Assembly: GCF_016616885.1 (NCBI RefSeq)
Contig: NZ_CP067102.1
Span: 2,260,501-2,324,500 of the forward strand
Direction: 5' to 3'
Length of the DNA stretch: 64,000 nucleotides
DNA from: Bradyrhizobium diazoefficiens
GTDB lineage: Bacteria > Pseudomonadota > Alphaproteobacteria > Rhizobiales > Xanthobacteraceae
Position numbers and translations under genes: made by a program. A model generated the notes under the pieces. It saw nothing but the letters and a program-made list of their open reading frames with translations, ran no database searches and was not told the origin of the DNA. Position 1 is the first letter of the stretch; every line of letters starts with the position of its first letter. Below are positions 37,112 to 47,700 of this stretch, in pieces.

Positions 37112-38413
37112 ATGCATGCGACGAGTGCGGGCGGGACATTGTATTCACGTCGAATGTCCAGTAGAAATGCTGCACTGCAAGGTGCAAGGAAATTGCTGGT
37201 GACAGTGCCCGCTCATCGCGAAAAAGCGCATGTTCTTCCGTTGGACAGCGTCCGTGGTGTGGCTGCCGTCACCGTCGTGATTCACCACATCATTCTGATG
37301 CCGATGTTTCTTGCGGCATTGCCGTACAAGGCTTGGATCGATTGCTCGTTCTTTCGAAGCGGTTGGCTACTCGTCGATCTGTTCTTCGTCTTGAGCGGCA
37401 TCGTGATGGCGCTGAGCTATGCCGAGACCGACTTTGGGCGCTTTTCTCTGTCGGATTTCATGGTGAGGCGTCTTGCACGCGTCTATCCGCTCCATTTGGT
37501 CATGCTCGTTGCACTTCTTGTGTTTCGCTTTGTCCGAATCGGCTTCGTCGCAATCGGCGTTTTGTCCAGCGACCCAGCCGCGTTCGAAGTCAACAACGCC
37601 TATTCCTTCTTGCTGAACGTGTTCCTGCTGCATTCACTGGGAATCGTGGACTATCTGAGTTGGAACGGGCCGAGCTGGAGCATCAGTGTCGAGTTCTATA
37701 CCTATCTGATCTTTGGCATGTTGCTGCTGATCTCTGAAAGATTGGCCTCGATCAGATATTTCTACGTTTGCGCGATCGGTCTTGTCCTCGGCTGCTGGAT
37801 CGTCGTCACGTTTGCCCTTGGAAAGTCCGATCTGCAGCTTCAAACCGACTTCGGTTTGCTGCGTTGTATCGCCAGCTTCTTCCTCGGCGTTCTCACGGCG
37901 AAGCTCGTATCGCGCCTGCCACACGAGATCAATCGCTACACACAAGGGGCGATCCAGATGATGGCCCTTGGTCTCACGCTCACCCAGGTCTCGATCGCAG
38001 AAGCCTATCCCGGTACGACGTTCGTGGCTCCGCTCACATTTGCAATCTTCTTGGGCTCGCTCCTCGCATTCCCCAACGCCGCACTGGTGCCGACGCTGCT
38101 CTCCACGAAGCCGCTCGTCTGGCTCGGACGGCGCTCTTACTCCGTCTACATGGTTCACGCCTTTGTCGTTCTCCTTGCCGAGTATTTCGCGAAGGCCCTG
38201 GGCGCACGTCCGATTGCTGCGCTCGATTCTGTTTATCCAGGGCTCGCCACGAGCATGAACCTCATTGTCGTCCTTGCCGCCGTCCTCATCCTCTCGGACT
38301 TTACGTATCGCTATGTTGAGATTCCAGGCGGCAGCTTCCTCAGGCGCGCCTTTGGCAAGGCTCCAATTTTTTCTCCATCGACGGCCGCGCCATCTGCTCG
38401 GCCGTCAAACTAG
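37112..38413 (+). CDS. Acyltransferase-3 family membrane protein (1 of 5)
   Basis: The 433-residue (or 419, if the ATG at 37154 is used) integral membrane O-acyltransferase has the family N-terminal motif LDSVRGVAAVTVVIHH with catalytic His, then FFVLSGIVMAL, VRRLARVYPLHLVML and WSISVEFYTYLIFGM. About ten helices are predicted. Members transfer acetyl, succinyl or other acyl groups to sugars of surface polymers, using a cytoplasmic donor. It is the first gene of a four-gene operon; the next gene begins 12 bases later. No good ribosome-binding site decides the start. Confidence 0.88.
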   Translation: MHATSAGGTLYSRRMSSRNAALQGARKLLVTVPAHREKAHVLPLDSVRGVAAVTVVIHHIILMPMFLAALPYKAWIDCSFFRSGWLLVDLFFVLSGIVMALSYAETDFGRFSLSDFMVRRLARVYPLHLVMLVALLVFRFVRIGFVAIGVLSSDPAAFEVNNAYSFLLNVFLLHSLGIVDYLSWNGPSWSISVEFYTYLIFGMLLLISERLASIRYFYVCAIGLVLGCWIVVTFALGKSDLQLQTDFGLLRCIASFFLGVLTAKLVSRLPHEINRYTQGAIQMMALGLTLTQVSIAEAYPGTTFVAPLTFAIFLGSLLAFPNAALVPTLLSTKPLVWLGRRSYSVYMVHAFVVLLAEYFAKALGARPIAALDSVYPGLATSMNLIVVLAAVLILSDFTYRYVEIPGGSFLRRAFGKAPIFSPSTAAPSARPSN

Positions 38414-38425
38414 GATTTGGTCCGC

Positions 38426-39751
38426 ATGGTAGGTCCCAGGCGCCCTGTGTTTCCGGACTTCGGCCTCAACCTCGAAGCCATCGCGCTGACTGCGTATATC
38501 TTTCGCGATGCGTTCGGCGGCGTCGTGCGGTATTACACGACGATCTTGCACGTCGGAGCGCTTTGGTTCCTGCCGGACGTGATCGCGATGCTCTGCATCT
38601 TCTTGTTCGTTAATCGCTGCATCATTAGGAACAGAAGCATTCTGGCGATTCTCGTTCTGCTCCAGATCGTCCTTTCGCTAGGCATCGGCTACTTCTTCCT
38701 GGGCACGGTGAACGCCCTGTCATCGTCATTCAAGATGATCCTTCCTGTTTTCGTTGGCTTCTCGTTCTGCGATTCCGATCTGTCGTCGTACAAGAAGCTA
38801 TTGGCTATCTTCACAGGCGTATTCTACGCTTCGGTTATCGGCGTGATATTGTCCAAATACTGGACGATGCCGTGGACCGGATTCAAATACGAGTCGTTCG
38901 GCGCCGTTCGCGAAGCGGGGCGCTTGTGGTGGGCGGCTGCGGAGCAGCGGCTGTCCGGGTTTGCGTCCGACAACACGATGGCGGGCTTCTTTATTCTAAT
39001 TTGCTTTGTTACGACGTCGATCCGGCGAAGCACCCTTTGGTGTGTGGTTTGCGGGTCGATTGCGATTTACGCGATCAAATTGACCACGAGCAAGACGACG
39101 ATGTTGGTGCTCGCCTTCTATCTTTTTGTGCTGTTGATTGTGCGGATGCTGCCTGACCGAATGAAGTTTTCCGCGGTCAGGACGCTCGCGATATCGTCCT
39201 TTGCCGCGATCCTCGCGCCGGCTACCCTCATCCTGCTTGCCTCGGGAACTGCGGTCGGCAACAAGAGCCTGCTGTTCAGTATCATGGATCGAATCAACAA
39301 TAGCTGGCAGTTGCCGTTCGTCTACATGAGCGAGCTGATGCCAATCGGCTACATCACCGGATGTGGCATCGGTTGCTTCAATTACCCGCAGCAGCTGTTC
39401 TCGAATCTCGCGTCTTATTGGGTACCGGTCGACAATTTTTATGTCGGAACCTACCTGATGTTTGGATTTCCGTTCGTCATCTTTATGTGGATAGTGTTTC
39501 GTTCCGCATTCTTCGTTACGGACATTTACAAGCTATCGCTGATCTTTACCGTTAATCTCTTCACGATCACCGTGCTGAACTATGGTCCGGCAACAGGGCT
39601 GTTGATCATTGCGCTCAGCTTTAGCGATGTCTTCTCGCGACGTGTATCTGTGGCGCTTCAAGAGCCCTCGCGGCGCCCAAGCATGGTGCGTGCGGGCCTG
39701 TCGGACGAGGGGCCCGGTCTTGCGCCAAGTCTGCCGCGATCGGCAACGTGA
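38426..39751 (+). CDS. O-antigen polymerase/ligase-like membrane protein
   Basis: The 441-residue protein has about ten to eleven hydrophobic helices. It lacks a clear Wzy_C box, but has ligase/polymerase-like features: SGFASDNTMAGFFILICF, KLTTSKTTMLVLAFYLF and YWVPVDNFYVGTYLMFGF near the C-terminal periplasmic loop. It lies inside the acyltransferase operon, which suggests it polymerises the decorated repeat unit. The ATG at 38426 is chosen over a TTG three codons upstream. Its sequence is AT-richer in places than its neighbours, common for such membrane genes. Confidence 0.65.
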   Translation: MVGPRRPVFPDFGLNLEAIALTAYIFRDAFGGVVRYYTTILHVGALWFLPDVIAMLCIFLFVNRCIIRNRSILAILVLLQIVLSLGIGYFFLGTVNALSSSFKMILPVFVGFSFCDSDLSSYKKLLAIFTGVFYASVIGVILSKYWTMPWTGFKYESFGAVREAGRLWWAAAEQRLSGFASDNTMAGFFILICFVTTSIRRSTLWCVVCGSIAIYAIKLTTSKTTMLVLAFYLFVLLIVRMLPDRMKFSAVRTLAISSFAAILAPATLILLASGTAVGNKSLLFSIMDRINNSWQLPFVYMSELMPIGYITGCGIGCFNYPQQLFSNLASYWVPVDNFYVGTYLMFGFPFVIFMWIVFRSAFFVTDIYKLSLIFTVNLFTITVLNYGPATGLLIIALSFSDVFSRRVSVALQEPSRRPSMVRAGLSDEGPGLAPSLPRSAT

Positions 39752-39773
39752 GCCACCGGTAAAAGGAATGAAG

Positions 39774-40880
39774 ATGCATAAACGATTGGCCTTCGTTGAC
39801 ACACTTCGCGGCATCGCCGTGCTGGCAGTCGTACTGCAGCACGCTCTAGAGCAGATCGTGCTCAATCAGCCAACCGGGAGCTATTATTGGGCGTTTCACT
39901 ATGCGCTTGGAGAATATTTCAACTTCGGTCGATTTGGCGTGGTGCTGTTCTTCTTCGTCAGCGGCTTCGTGATTCCCTACAGCTTTCCGAACAGTGCCGC
40001 GCCCGTTCGGGATTTCGCTGTCAGTCGCTTTTTTCGTCTCTACCCGGCGTACTGGTTGTCGATCGTTCTTCTACTGGTTCTCTCTCCCACCCTTGAGGGA
40101 AAATCTTTCCCGCTGTTGCATGTCGCGGCCAATGCCACCATGTTTCAGATGTTCATGGGTTTTCCCAACATCAGGATCGCTTATTGGACACTCGCGGTAG
40201 AGCTGATTTTCTATGTCAGCTGTATTTGCCTGTTCGCGAGCGGCTTTCTCGCACGTCGCTTGACTGCGTTCCAAATCGTCATCGCAATCTGCGTCGTAGG
40301 AATCGTTGCGTTTCCAGTCATCAAGATTCATGCCGTTTGGGGTGTGCTTGAGCTGGCGCTCGATTTGACGGCAATGTTTTTCGGCAAGGTGATCCGCGAT
40401 ACCGTCATGGAAGGCAAGCTCAGTTGGCGCCATGTCGGAATCTGTGCTGTTCTCTATGTGATCTTTGCTGCGGGCGTTGCGTACAGGCGTTACGGCGTCG
40501 ACTACCAGGAGAATTTTTTCTGCGCTTACGGCATGGGCGCCGCCTACATTCTGGCGGCCTGCGTATTCATTGGCTTCGCGGCCCTCGGCGAGAAAGCCGC
40601 CTGGCGCTCCATGTCCTTTGTCGGGATGATCAGTTATTCGGTCTACCTGATGGGATCGTTTGCCATGATCGTCATCTTCTACTTTTTTGGCGCGGGGAAC
40701 GGCCCCTTGCAGTGGTTCCTCTTTGCTGCCGCAGTCGTCACCGCTTCGATCCTTGTCAGTTGGTTGACCTATCTGACGGTCGAAAAGCCCTGCATCAGTT
40801 TCGGGCATCGTTTCCGTTCCCCGCGAGGCCTTGCTTCGGTTTCGCTCCAGCCGTCCCTGCGCAGTCAGGTGGCAGAGTGA
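39774..40880 (+). CDS. Acyltransferase-3 family membrane protein (2 of 5)
   Basis: The 368-residue membrane acyltransferase has VDTLRGIAVLAVVLQH at the N-terminus, then FFFVSGFVIPYSF, VSRFFRLYPAYWLSIVLL and WTLAVELIFYV. ATGs at 39768 and 39774 are both possible; the second sits at better distance from AAAAGGA. It overlaps the next acyltransferase by 4 bases (GTGA), so the two are translationally coupled. It probably decorates the polysaccharide repeat; the donor group is unknown. Confidence 0.88.
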   Translation: MHKRLAFVDTLRGIAVLAVVLQHALEQIVLNQPTGSYYWAFHYALGEYFNFGRFGVVLFFFVSGFVIPYSFPNSAAPVRDFAVSRFFRLYPAYWLSIVLLLVLSPTLEGKSFPLLHVAANATMFQMFMGFPNIRIAYWTLAVELIFYVSCICLFASGFLARRLTAFQIVIAICVVGIVAFPVIKIHAVWGVLELALDLTAMFFGKVIRDTVMEGKLSWRHVGICAVLYVIFAAGVAYRRYGVDYQENFFCAYGMGAAYILAACVFIGFAALGEKAAWRSMSFVGMISYSVYLMGSFAMIVIFYFFGAGNGPLQWFLFAAAVVTASILVSWLTYLTVEKPCISFGHRFRSPRGLASVSLQPSLRSQVAE

Positions 40881-41968
40881 CAGTACCGGCGCCCGCGTCT
40901 TATGCCGAGACGGGCGGCGGTTTTGTGCCATCCATTCAGGGCCTTCGCGGCGTCGCAGCGATTAGCGTTCTGATTGACCATTTCTGCGACATGCCGAAAG
41001 GCGGTGTCTACGACATCCCCAATCCGGGATTTTTGCCGCCGATCTGGCCTTGGCTGCAATCGGTCATCAACTCGGGCGGGCACGGCGTGGAACTGTTTTT
41101 CATGATCAGTGGCTTTCTGATCCCCGCGAGCCTGGTGCGGCACGGATCGATCGGAAAGTTCATGTATGATCGCGTTCTGCGCATCATGCCGGTCTTCGTC
41201 GTGCTGCATCTGGCGCTGTTCGTGGCCGGCCCGATCGTCGGATACAAGTTCTTCCGGGGCATGGACCTGCCGACCTATCTCCAGGCGTTCTTCGCCAATT
41301 TGTTCTTCGTCCAGGACGCGATCGGGCTTCCGATCGCCCAGCAAAACGCCTGGACGCTGACCTACGAATGGGCGTTCTATATCCTGTTCGCATTGTGCTT
41401 CGGTGCCGTCGCGGGACTGAAGAGCTGGTTGCTTGCGGCGCCACTAATCCTTCTCGGCTTTCTTTGCATCCTGCATTGGCCGATCACTGCCTTCTTCGTG
41501 ATCGGCATGTTGTTCAGCGCGACCAATCTGCGCTTTCGGACGCGCGGAGCCGCAGGCGTCGTTGCCGGGCTCGCCTGTTTTGCCGCCATGTATGCCGCCC
41601 TCGACGTGCTGCCGTTTGCTGCGCTGATTCCGGGCTTTCTGCTATTCGGAATGGTGTTGGCGATAGGATCGGGAATGTCCGGTCTGTTCAGCCTGACGCC
41701 GCTGCAGTACCTCGGCAAGATTAGCTACAGCCTCTATCTCGTTCACCCGTTCGTGCTGTTCCCATTGCAGGTCATCGGGCTGAAGCTGGTCGATCGCGGT
41801 GTCGATCGCTGGCTGTTATGGAGCGGGTTCGTGATCTTTGGGCTGGCGCTCGCCTTGATCGCAAGCTCGCTCAGCTACGAGATCATCGAGGTACGCCTGC
41901 GCCGGTTCATCGATGGGACGCTCCGACACATCTTCGCACGGAAAATGGCGCAGAGCCGGGCGGCCTGA
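40877..41968 (+). CDS. Acyltransferase-3 family membrane protein (3 of 5)
   Basis: The 363-residue protein starts at a GTG that overlaps the preceding stop codon. Family motifs: IQGLRGVAAISVLIDHF, FFMISGFLIPASL, YDRVLRIMPVFVVLHL and WTLTYEWAFYILFAL. It is the last gene of the plus-strand operon and is followed by a T-tailed hairpin (41993-42020). Its role should be O-acylation of the exported polymer; the specific group is not known. Confidence 0.9.
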   Translation: MTVPAPASYAETGGGFVPSIQGLRGVAAISVLIDHFCDMPKGGVYDIPNPGFLPPIWPWLQSVINSGGHGVELFFMISGFLIPASLVRHGSIGKFMYDRVLRIMPVFVVLHLALFVAGPIVGYKFFRGMDLPTYLQAFFANLFFVQDAIGLPIAQQNAWTLTYEWAFYILFALCFGAVAGLKSWLLAAPLILLGFLCILHWPITAFFVIGMLFSATNLRFRTRGAAGVVAGLACFAAMYAALDVLPFAALIPGFLLFGMVLAIGSGMSGLFSLTPLQYLGKISYSLYLVHPFVLFPLQVIGLKLVDRGVDRWLLWSGFVIFGLALALIASSLSYEIIEVRLRRFIDGTLRHIFARKMAQSRAA

Positions 41969-41973
41969 TCGCG

Positions 41974-43320
41974 TCAAGCGGGCCTCTGGTAGAACCGGCG
42001 CAGCCGCAGCGCCGGTTTTTCAATGACGTTCCAGGAGAAGGCCGCAAAGCCGAGTGTCAGCGCGATGACAATCGGCAGGATCATCGCCAGCGAGAGGTGG
42101 TGATCCGGCCCCAGCACGCGCTGGAAGATGTCGATCGTCGCCTGCGTGATCGGGAAGCCGTAGAGGTAGATGCCGTAGGAGAGATCCTGGGTGAACAGGC
42201 GATCGAATGCCTTGAAGCTCTGCATGCCGATGTAGACCGTGCAATAGGTCAGGAAGATCCCGGCAAGCGGCAGCAGAACGTTGAGCCACATGATCGCCGC
42301 GTAGCAGAGCGCCGACGCCGCAAAGATCGTCCAGTGGATCGGCACGTATCTGGCGTGCAGGCGGAACAACATGCCGAAGAAGAACATGAAGACGAGGTAC
42401 CACCCGGCGAGCCGCGTCGAATCGGATCGGACGTTGAAGGTCGCGGGATCGACGAGGTAAGCGACCAGTTCGACGAGGAGCGCTGCGCCCACCAGGAGCG
42501 TGATCCAGCGGATCTTTCGCGACTCACCAGAGATCATGCGCGCAAGCAGGAGCGCGAAGGCGAAGACGTAGCACCAGAGCTCCCAGGGCAGGGTCCAGAG
42601 ATTGGCGTTGACCATCTCCGGCCAGGGATTGTGCAGGAACAGGCCCGGCAGCTCGAACGTGACGTGACCGACGATGTTGCCGAAATAGCGGTAGAACTGG
42701 TACTCGGCCAAATATTGCGACAGCGGCAATTGCGTCAGCAGCGGCCCGACCACCAGCGCGCAGAGCGTCACCTCGACGCTGAGCGCCGGGACGATCCGCA
42801 ACACGCGGTTGATGAAGAACGTCTTGAGATCCGGGTTCTTGATGGCGCTGCCAGTGACCAGGAAGCCGCTGAGCGCAAAGAACATCCCGACGAGCGCGAT
42901 CAGCCCTGGCCGAAGCAATTCCTGGATGATTTCGGACGCATGGAGGTGGCTGAAGGACAGCGCGGTCAGTCCGCCCATCTTGTCAAAGGCCGCGGCGCCG
43001 GGGTCCCTGAGGATATAGACGGCCATGCCAGGTTCATCGAGCTTCTTGACGAAGGCGGCCCCGGCGAACAGGCCGGCGACAGCGACTCTGCAGTGATGCG
43101 ACAGGATAATCAGCGACAGCAGATGCCGCATCATGTTGAAGCCCGGTCCGAGACCCTTGTTCCTCGCCAAAATGCTTTCCGCGGTTTCCTGCCGCGCCAG
43201 GCCAGACTGGATGGTGTCGGGCAGCCGCCAGAGGCGCGTCGGAGCGGAGGGACGCTCGCGGCCGAGGGCGCCCGGCAACGAAACGGTTGCGAGCTCTGCG
43301 TCTCGATCCGGTTGCGACAT
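41974..43320 (-). CDS. Acyltransferase-3 family membrane protein (4 of 5), divergent N-terminus
   Basis: The ~448-residue protein has the family plan but a degenerate first motif: FNMMRHLLSLIILSHHC keeps the R and H positions but lacks the usual RG. It also has FFALSGFLVTGSAI, NRVLRIVPALSVEVTL and WTLPWELWCYVFAFAL. A ~65-residue hydrophilic N-terminus precedes the first helix. The ATG at 43320 is preferred to that at 43383. The last codons overlap a plus-strand terminator hairpin. It is convergent with the acyltransferase operon and may be cotranscribed with the next minus-strand gene. Confidence 0.85.
   Translation of the reverse strand: MSQPDRDAELATVSLPGALGRERPSAPTRLWRLPDTIQSGLARQETAESILARNKGLGPGFNMMRHLLSLIILSHHCRVAVAGLFAGAAFVKKLDEPGMAVYILRDPGAAAFDKMGGLTALSFSHLHASEIIQELLRPGLIALVGMFFALSGFLVTGSAIKNPDLKTFFINRVLRIVPALSVEVTLCALVVGPLLTQLPLSQYLAEYQFYRYFGNIVGHVTFELPGLFLHNPWPEMVNANLWTLPWELWCYVFAFALLLARMISGESRKIRWITLLVGAALLVELVAYLVDPATFNVRSDSTRLAGWYLVFMFFFGMLFRLHARYVPIHWTIFAASALCYAAIMWLNVLLPLAGIFLTYCTVYIGMQSFKAFDRLFTQDLSYGIYLYGFPITQATIDIFQRVLGPDHHLSLAMILPIVIALTLGFAAFSWNVIEKPALRLRRFYQRPA
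41993..42020 (+). terminator. Rho-independent terminator of the acyltransferase operon
   Basis: On the plus strand the arms AACCGGCGC (41993-42001) and GCGCCGGTT (42009-42017) form a 9-bp stem with a 7-base loop, followed directly by TTT. It begins 25 bases after the stop codon at 41968. It lies inside the last 16 codons of the convergent minus-strand acyltransferase gene. Confidence 0.8.
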
Positions 43321-43457
43321 GCTCGTCAGCCTTTCGTACGCCGGTTTTGGCGGCATCAGCGGATGCCACGGAGTTGAAGCCAATTCATAGCCAATTCATG
43401 GCCGTGAGGCCGCATTGGCATAGCATCGAATTGCGGCGTTCGCCCAATCGATCGCCG

Positions 43458-44558
43458 CTATGCGACAATCGAGCGGCGGCGTCCGAGCCTACGGCAATAG
43501 GCAATGAGCGGTTGCTCGACATACCAGTGGATCAGGATCCCGGCGAGGACCGACGCGATCACGGCAACGATGACGAACAGCGCGGTCGGCAATGGATTGT
43601 GGAGACGCGCGGATATCTGAATCAGCACGACCGCAGTCGCGGCGTGGGTGAGGTAGATTGAATAGGAGGCATCGCCGAGCAGCATGCCGAGGGAATGCAG
43701 CGATCCCGGCTTTTCCGTCGAAACGACGCCGAGCCAGACGACGATCGTCGCGAACAGCGTCCACCACAGGGCGCGGAGGGCGTTGTCTTCCGACAGTGTC
43801 GCCCCGACAAGGGCGGTTGCCAGGATGGTCGCAGCGAGTGTGAGCAGGAACGCCACCGGGAATCGGCTCTGCACGAGAGGATGCCCCTTCAGCCACAGCA
43901 GGCCCAGCGCGAAACCCATGCCGAACTGAAGGTTGGGCATCATGATGTTGCCGTAACCGACCACGGTCGCAAGCGCGAGGCCTGAACTTTCGGGCTGCAG
44001 CAGTTCCGGCCACGCCAGCAGGTGAGACGCCGCGTACCACGCCAGCGGCGCAAGGAACCAGGCGGCCAGCACATATGAAAGAGGGCGCGGCCGCAGCATG
44101 GTGAATGCAAACAGGATGTAGAAAATGAACTCGTGCCTGAGCGTCCAGACCACGTGGGGCCGCAGCTCTCCGATCGGCCAGAGCGCCATGGCTCGCAGGC
44201 CGGGGAGAAGATCGATCTTCGCCGTGCCGGCCATCGACAGCAGGTTGTACCCGATCACGCATACCCACATGAAGGGAATGATGCGCACGAAGCGCCGGAC
44301 GAAGAATTCCGCGCGCGTGCTGCGGATCGTCCCGAATGAAACAATCGTGATGATAAAGCCGCTGATGACGAAGAAGATTGCGACGCCGAACAGGCCGGTT
44401 TCGGCGAGCGCGAAGGGGCTCTCGCCGTAAGACGGCGGCAGGCTGACCAGCCAGTTGACGTGCCAGATCACCACCAGAATGGCTGCAAAACCGCGCAAGT
44501 ATTGAATTCCCGGCACGATCCCGCCCCTGGGGGACCGCGCACCCTCGATATCCGTCAA
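43458..44558 (-). CDS. Acyltransferase-3 family membrane protein (5 of 5)
   Basis: The 366-residue membrane acyltransferase has IQYLRGFAAILVVIWHV, FFVISGFIITIVSF, VRRFVRIIPFMWVCVI and WTLRHEFIFYILFAF. It lies 137 bases upstream of the fourth acyltransferase on the same strand. The C-terminus is short and basic. It probably acts on the same or a related polysaccharide. Confidence 0.9.
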   Translation of the reverse strand: MTDIEGARSPRGGIVPGIQYLRGFAAILVVIWHVNWLVSLPPSYGESPFALAETGLFGVAIFFVISGFIITIVSFGTIRSTRAEFFVRRFVRIIPFMWVCVIGYNLLSMAGTAKIDLLPGLRAMALWPIGELRPHVVWTLRHEFIFYILFAFTMLRPRPLSYVLAAWFLAPLAWYAASHLLAWPELLQPESSGLALATVVGYGNIMMPNLQFGMGFALGLLWLKGHPLVQSRFPVAFLLTLAATILATALVGATLSEDNALRALWWTLFATIVVWLGVVSTEKPGSLHSLGMLLGDASYSIYLTHAATAVVLIQISARLHNPLPTALFVIVAVIASVLAGILIHWYVEQPLIAYCRRLGRRRSIVA

Positions 44559-44703
44559 TGTCGCCTCAATGCCGCGCTGGTGCTCGATTTTACCGATCGC
44601 ATCAGTGATCGGTCAAATCCTGATTTTTTGGCGCGACGATGATGGATGAGGCAATGCCGCAGCGATAAAGCGGCCGCATGTAGGCGTGCCGCCGATCCCG
44701 GAT

Positions 44704-44731
44704 GCGTGCGGCGAGGGGCCCCGCCGCACGC
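44704..44731. terminator. Hairpin downstream of the RTX-type glycosidase gene (candidate terminator)
   Basis: The arms gcgtgcggcg (44704-44713) and cgccgcacgc (44722-44731) pair perfectly with an 8-base GC-rich loop, 14 bases after the minus-strand stop at 44745. No clear T-run follows on the minus strand, so function as a terminator is likely but not certain. Confidence 0.55.
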
Positions 44732-44744
44732 TATCCCGGCTCGA

Positions 44745-47700
44745 TCAGACGAACAGGAAGTCGCCGCTGGTCACGTTCGCGGCAACGACGTTCTTCAGCA
44801 GGATGGTGTCGTTCGCCGTGACGTGGATCAGGGTATCGGCACCGGACTGGCTGAGCTGGAGATGGCTGTAGTCGGCGGCCATCAGCTTGGCGATCGCGAC
44901 CGTGTCGTGGCCCGTCGCCGATCCGGCGTGGAAGCCGTTGACCGTGTCGTTGCCGCCGCTGAAGGAGATCGTGGTCGATCCGACGCCGGCCGCCGCGAAG
45001 ATGTCGTTTCCGGTGCCGCCGGCAAGCGTGATGCCCGCGACCTTGGCCGACGTGTTATGCGTTCCGTCCGAGTTCTGGATGTCGACATAAGCCAGGTTGC
45101 CGGCCGTGTTGTAGGAGTCGTGCTCCGTGTTGGTCGCGTTGAAGTAGAAATTGTCGTGCGTCCCGTCGGCGTTGTTGACGTACATCTTCGCCTTGACGCC
45201 ATCCGTGTAAACCGTCGTCGCGTTCGAGCCGTCCGTATTCTGGACGTAGTCGCTGGCGATCTTGCCGCTCGAATAGGTCTGGGTATCCTTCGAGCCGTCG
45301 GCATTCGCGATGTAGACCGAAGTCTTGACCCCACCGCTGAAGTTGGTCGTCGTGGTGTCGCCGTTGGCCTTCGCCACCGTCTGGGTCACGCTGCCGGTCG
45401 TATCGTAGGTGGACGACAGGGTCGAGCCGTCGGTGTAGTTCTGCACCTCGGTCGTCTTGTGGCCCGTGCTGTCGTACAGGTCCGTCGTGACGCTGCCGTC
45501 CGAGTTGACGACCTTGGTGTATTGCAGGCTGCCGTCGGCGTGCAGATCGGTGATCGACGTGATGGTGCCGTCCGCCTTGCTCTGCTGGATCTCGGTCGTA
45601 TAGGCCTTGCCGGTGACGTTGAAGAACGTGTTGGTGTGCGTGCCGTCGGCATGCGTCTCGTAGGTCGCGGTCTTGATGTCGTTGCTGTAGACCGTCGTTG
45701 CCGACGAGCCGTCGGTCTTCTGGATCAGCGTGCTGGTCAGGTGACCGGACGTGTAGAGATCGGACTCCTTCGAGCCGTCGGCGTTGGTGATGTAGACCGA
45801 CGTCTTGACGCCGCTGCTGAAGTTGGTCGTCGTGGAATTGCCGCTGTCCTTCGTCACCGTCTGCGTGACCGCGCCTGCCGTATCGTAGGTGGACGTCAGC
45901 GTCGAGCCATCGGCGTAGTTGACGACCTCGGTCGTCTTGTGGCCGGTGCTGTCATACTGGTCGGTGGTGATGCTGCCGTCGGCGTTGACGACCTTGGAGT
46001 ACTGCAGGGTGCCGTCGGCGTGGAGGTCGGTGATCGCCGTGATGGTGCCGTCGGCCTTGGTCTTCTGGATCTCGGTCGTGTAGGCCTGGCCGGTGATGTT
46101 GTAGAAGGTATTGGTGTGGGTGCCGTCGGCGTTGGTGACATACACCTTCGATTTCACGCCGCTGGCGAACACCGTCATGCTCGACGACCCGTCGGTCTTC
46201 TGGACGAGATCGCTGGCGATCACGCCGGCTGTGAACAGCTTGGTTTCCTTGGTGCCGTCGGCGGTGGTGATGTAGATCGAGGTCTGGACGCCGGCGCTGA
46301 GGTTGGTGGTCGTGGTGGTGCCGTTGGTTGCCTTGGCCACGGTCCGTGTCACGACGCCTGAAGTATTGTAGGTCGTCGTGAGGCTCGATCCGTCGGCGTA
46401 GTTGTGCACCTCCGTGATCTTCTGGCCCGCTGTGTTGTAGAGGCCAGTGGTGGTGCCTCCGTCCGCATTGGTGATCTTGGTGTACTGCGTCGTGCCGTCG
46501 GCATGCAGATTGGTGAAGGCGGTCACCGTTCCGTCGGCCTTGGTGGTCTGGATCTGTGTCGTATAGGCCTGGCCGGTGATATTGTAGAAGGTGTTGGTGT
46601 GGGTGCCGTCGGCGTTGGTGACATACACCTTCGATTTCACGCCGCTCACATAGACCGTCATCGTCGACGATCCATCGGTCTTCTGGACGAGATCGCTGGC
46701 GATCACGCCGGCCGCAAACAGCTTGGTTTCCTTGGTGCCGTCGGCGCTGGTGATGTAGACCGAGGTCTGAACGCCGGCGCTGAGGTTGGTGGTCGTGGTG
46801 GTGCCGTTGACTGCCTTGGAAACCGTCTGCGTCGCGACCCCTGATGTGTTGTAGGTCGTGGTCAGGCTCGAACCGTCCGCGTAGTTCTGGACAGCGGTGA
46901 TTCTCTGGCCGGCGGTGTTGTAGAGGCCGGTGGTGGTGCCGCCGTCCGCATTGGTGACCTTGGTATACTGCGTCGTGCCGTCGGCATGCAGTTGCGTGAT
47001 GGTGACCACCGTTCCGTCGGCCTTGGTCGTCTGGATCTGCGTCGTGTAGGCCTGACCGGTGATGTTGTAGAAGGTGTTGGTGTGGGTGCCGTCGGCGTGG
47101 GTGGCATACACCTTGGATTTGACGCCGTTGGCATAGACCGTCATCGTCGACGATCCGTCGGTGTTCTGCACGGAATCGCTGGCGATCTGCCCCGCCGTAT
47201 ACAGCTTGGCTTCCTTGGTGCCGTCGGCGCTGGTGATGTAGACAGATGCCAGCACGCCGGCGCTGTAGTTCGTCGTCGTGCTTGCACCGCTGGCAGCCTT
47301 CGCGACGGTCTGCGTCACCGCGCCGGTGGTGTCGTAGTTCGTGGTCAGGCGCGAACCGTCGGCATAGTTGCGCACCTCCGACGTCTTCTGGCCGGCGCTG
47401 TTGTAGAGGTCCGTGGTGGTGCTGCCGTCGGCGTTGAGCACCTTGGTGTACTGCGTCGTGCCGTCGGCGTGCAATTGGGTGATGGAAGTCATCGTTCCAT
47501 CGGCCTTGGTTGTCTGGATCTGGGTCGTGTAGGCCTGCCCGGTGATGCCGTAGAACGTGTTGGTGTGCGTTCCGTCGGCATTGGTCACATAGACCTTGGA
47601 CTTCAGGCCGTTTGTGTAGACCGTGGTCGTGACGGTCTTGTCGGAGGCAGCATCCGTCTCGCTCGAGATGCTGCCGTCCGAATTGTAGTTGGTGGTCTGC

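Noticed and set aside
41818..43377. 519-residue plus-strand frame
   Set aside because: Antisense to an acyltransferase with clear membrane helices and motifs; composition is charged low complexity.
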